A stretch of 5,841 nt of DNA from Pseudomonadota bacterium. Its GTDB lineage: Bacteria > Pseudomonadota > Gammaproteobacteria > Burkholderiales > Methylophilaceae. The DNA lies in contig JAKPIR010000203.1 in the NCBI GenBank assembly GCA_029549705.1, forward strand, positions 1 through 5,841, read 5' to 3'. The position numbers and the translations under genes were made by a program. Positions 5,436 to 5,841 of the stretch are shown in pieces (position 1 is the stretch's first letter; every line of letters starts with the position of its first letter). Under the pieces are notes generated by a model. The model had not been told where the DNA came from. It saw only the letters and a program-made list of their open reading frames with translations, and made no database searches.

Positions 5436-5466
5436 AAAAGCCCAGTGCAATCACTGGGCTTTTTTA
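5436..5466 (+). terminator. Rho-independent terminator of pqqA
   Basis: The stem AAAAGCCCAGTG (5436-5447) / CACTGGGCTTTT (5452-5463) is perfect, 12 bp, with the 4-nt loop CAAT. The GC core is followed by a TTTTTT run (5460-5465). It starts 21 nt after the pqqA stop, ending the transcript there. The AAAA on the left arm means it could also act weakly in the reverse direction. Confidence 0.93.
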
Positions 5467-5696
5467 TTGCCTTTTTCTCTATGCATCACGGCTTAATAAA
5501 TAGGCTGATTGTGCGATAATCACGCCTTCAAAACAAATATAACTGTCTAAATTTCATTGTAATGTTGTAAATCACGCCCCGTCACTTCTTAAGACCTGCA
5601 TTCGTTATTGTAGGCAATTTACAAATCAATTTATTTCAGTTACTTAACGTTATTGATGTGAATAAATAGCGTTGCCAAATTTTGTCATCGGAGAGT

Positions 5697-5841
5697 ATGT
5701 TGTCTATTTTTAGTATTGAAAAATACAGCCCGCAAGAAATTAAACTCAATTTATTAAGCGGTTTAACGGTTGCATTGGCGATGGTGCCAGAAGCCATTGC
5801 ATTTGCCTTGATAGCGCACGTTTCACCACTTACAGGCTTAT
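5697..5841 (+). CDS. SulP-family inorganic anion transporter, N-terminal part (runs off the window)
   Basis: This is the start of an inner-membrane secondary anion transporter (Sulfate_transp, PF00916). Members move sulfate, bicarbonate or other anions, and the substrate cannot be told from this fragment. Forty-eight codons are visible. A short cytoplasmic N-terminus (MLSIFSIEKYSPQEIKLN) is followed by the first transmembrane helix 'LSGLTVALAMVPEAIAFALI' (19-38) and 'AHVSPLTGL', which is the conserved family opening. The remaining membrane helices and any C-terminal STAS domain lie outside. GGAGAG stands just before the ATG, a short spacing of about 3-4 nt. The 230 bp between the pqqA terminator and this start hold no gene. 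They include two copies of AATCACGCC (5518-5526 and 5570-5578), but I see no convincing promoter. It is transcribed separately from pqqA. Confidence 0.88.
   Translation, partial: MLSIFSIEKYSPQEIKLNLLSGLTVALAMVPEAIAFALIAHVSPLTGL

Noticed and set aside
5244..5450. A 68-codon minus-strand open frame covering pqqA
   Set aside because: It lies antisense to the clear pqqA gene and across its terminator stem, has no family resemblance and no good ribosome site.

Overview
The window looks like chromosomal DNA of a betaproteobacterial methylotroph, most likely Methylophilaceae (the Methylotenera, Methylophilus and Methylovorus group). Three things point there: a 23-residue PQQ precursor peptide (pqqA) standing alone, an OmpR/EnvZ pair very close to the proteobacterial type, and a FemAB-like COG3146 protein common in Alpha- and Betaproteobacteria. 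Base composition is moderate to AT-rich, with very AT-rich intergenic DNA. No tRNA, rRNA, insertion sequence, integrase or CRISPR array was seen.

Layout. On the minus strand at the left edge is an osmosensing-type two-component system: ompR (702-1424), then the N-terminal 209 codons of an envZ-like sensor kinase (629 down to the window edge). A 447-bp AT-rich divergent region follows. It carries an overlapping inverted-repeat element (1689-1726) and four iterated ACTT-N5/7-AAGT dyads (1781-1845). On the plus strand, an exported EF-hand protein (1872-2513) is followed 69 bp later by a FemAB-like/COG3146 acyltransferase-fold protein (2583-3776). That gene overlaps tail-to-tail by 35 bp with a minus-strand short-chain dehydrogenase (3742-4434). 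Upstream of the dehydrogenase, on the same strand, is a second small exported EF-hand protein (4558-4869), with its own Rho-independent terminator and a promoter-like sequence resembling an RpoE/ECF sigma site.

The right part holds a 474-bp AT-rich non-coding region ending in four closely spaced inverted repeats, then pqqA (5344-5415) with a strong ribosome binding site. A strong terminator follows pqqA at once. Next comes the first 48 codons of a SulP-family anion transporter (5697 to the edge), not pqqBCDE. The pqqA gene is therefore a single-gene transcription unit whose modifying enzymes must be encoded elsewhere.

How they fit together. The genes do not form one obvious pathway. The possible theme is envelope and periplasmic physiology: osmosensing (EnvZ/OmpR), two exported metal-binding EF-hand proteins, an anion transporter, and the precursor of a cofactor used by periplasmic dehydrogenases. 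PQQ dehydrogenases bind Ca2+ or lanthanides, so the nearness of EF-hand proteins to pqqA is suggestive but unproven.
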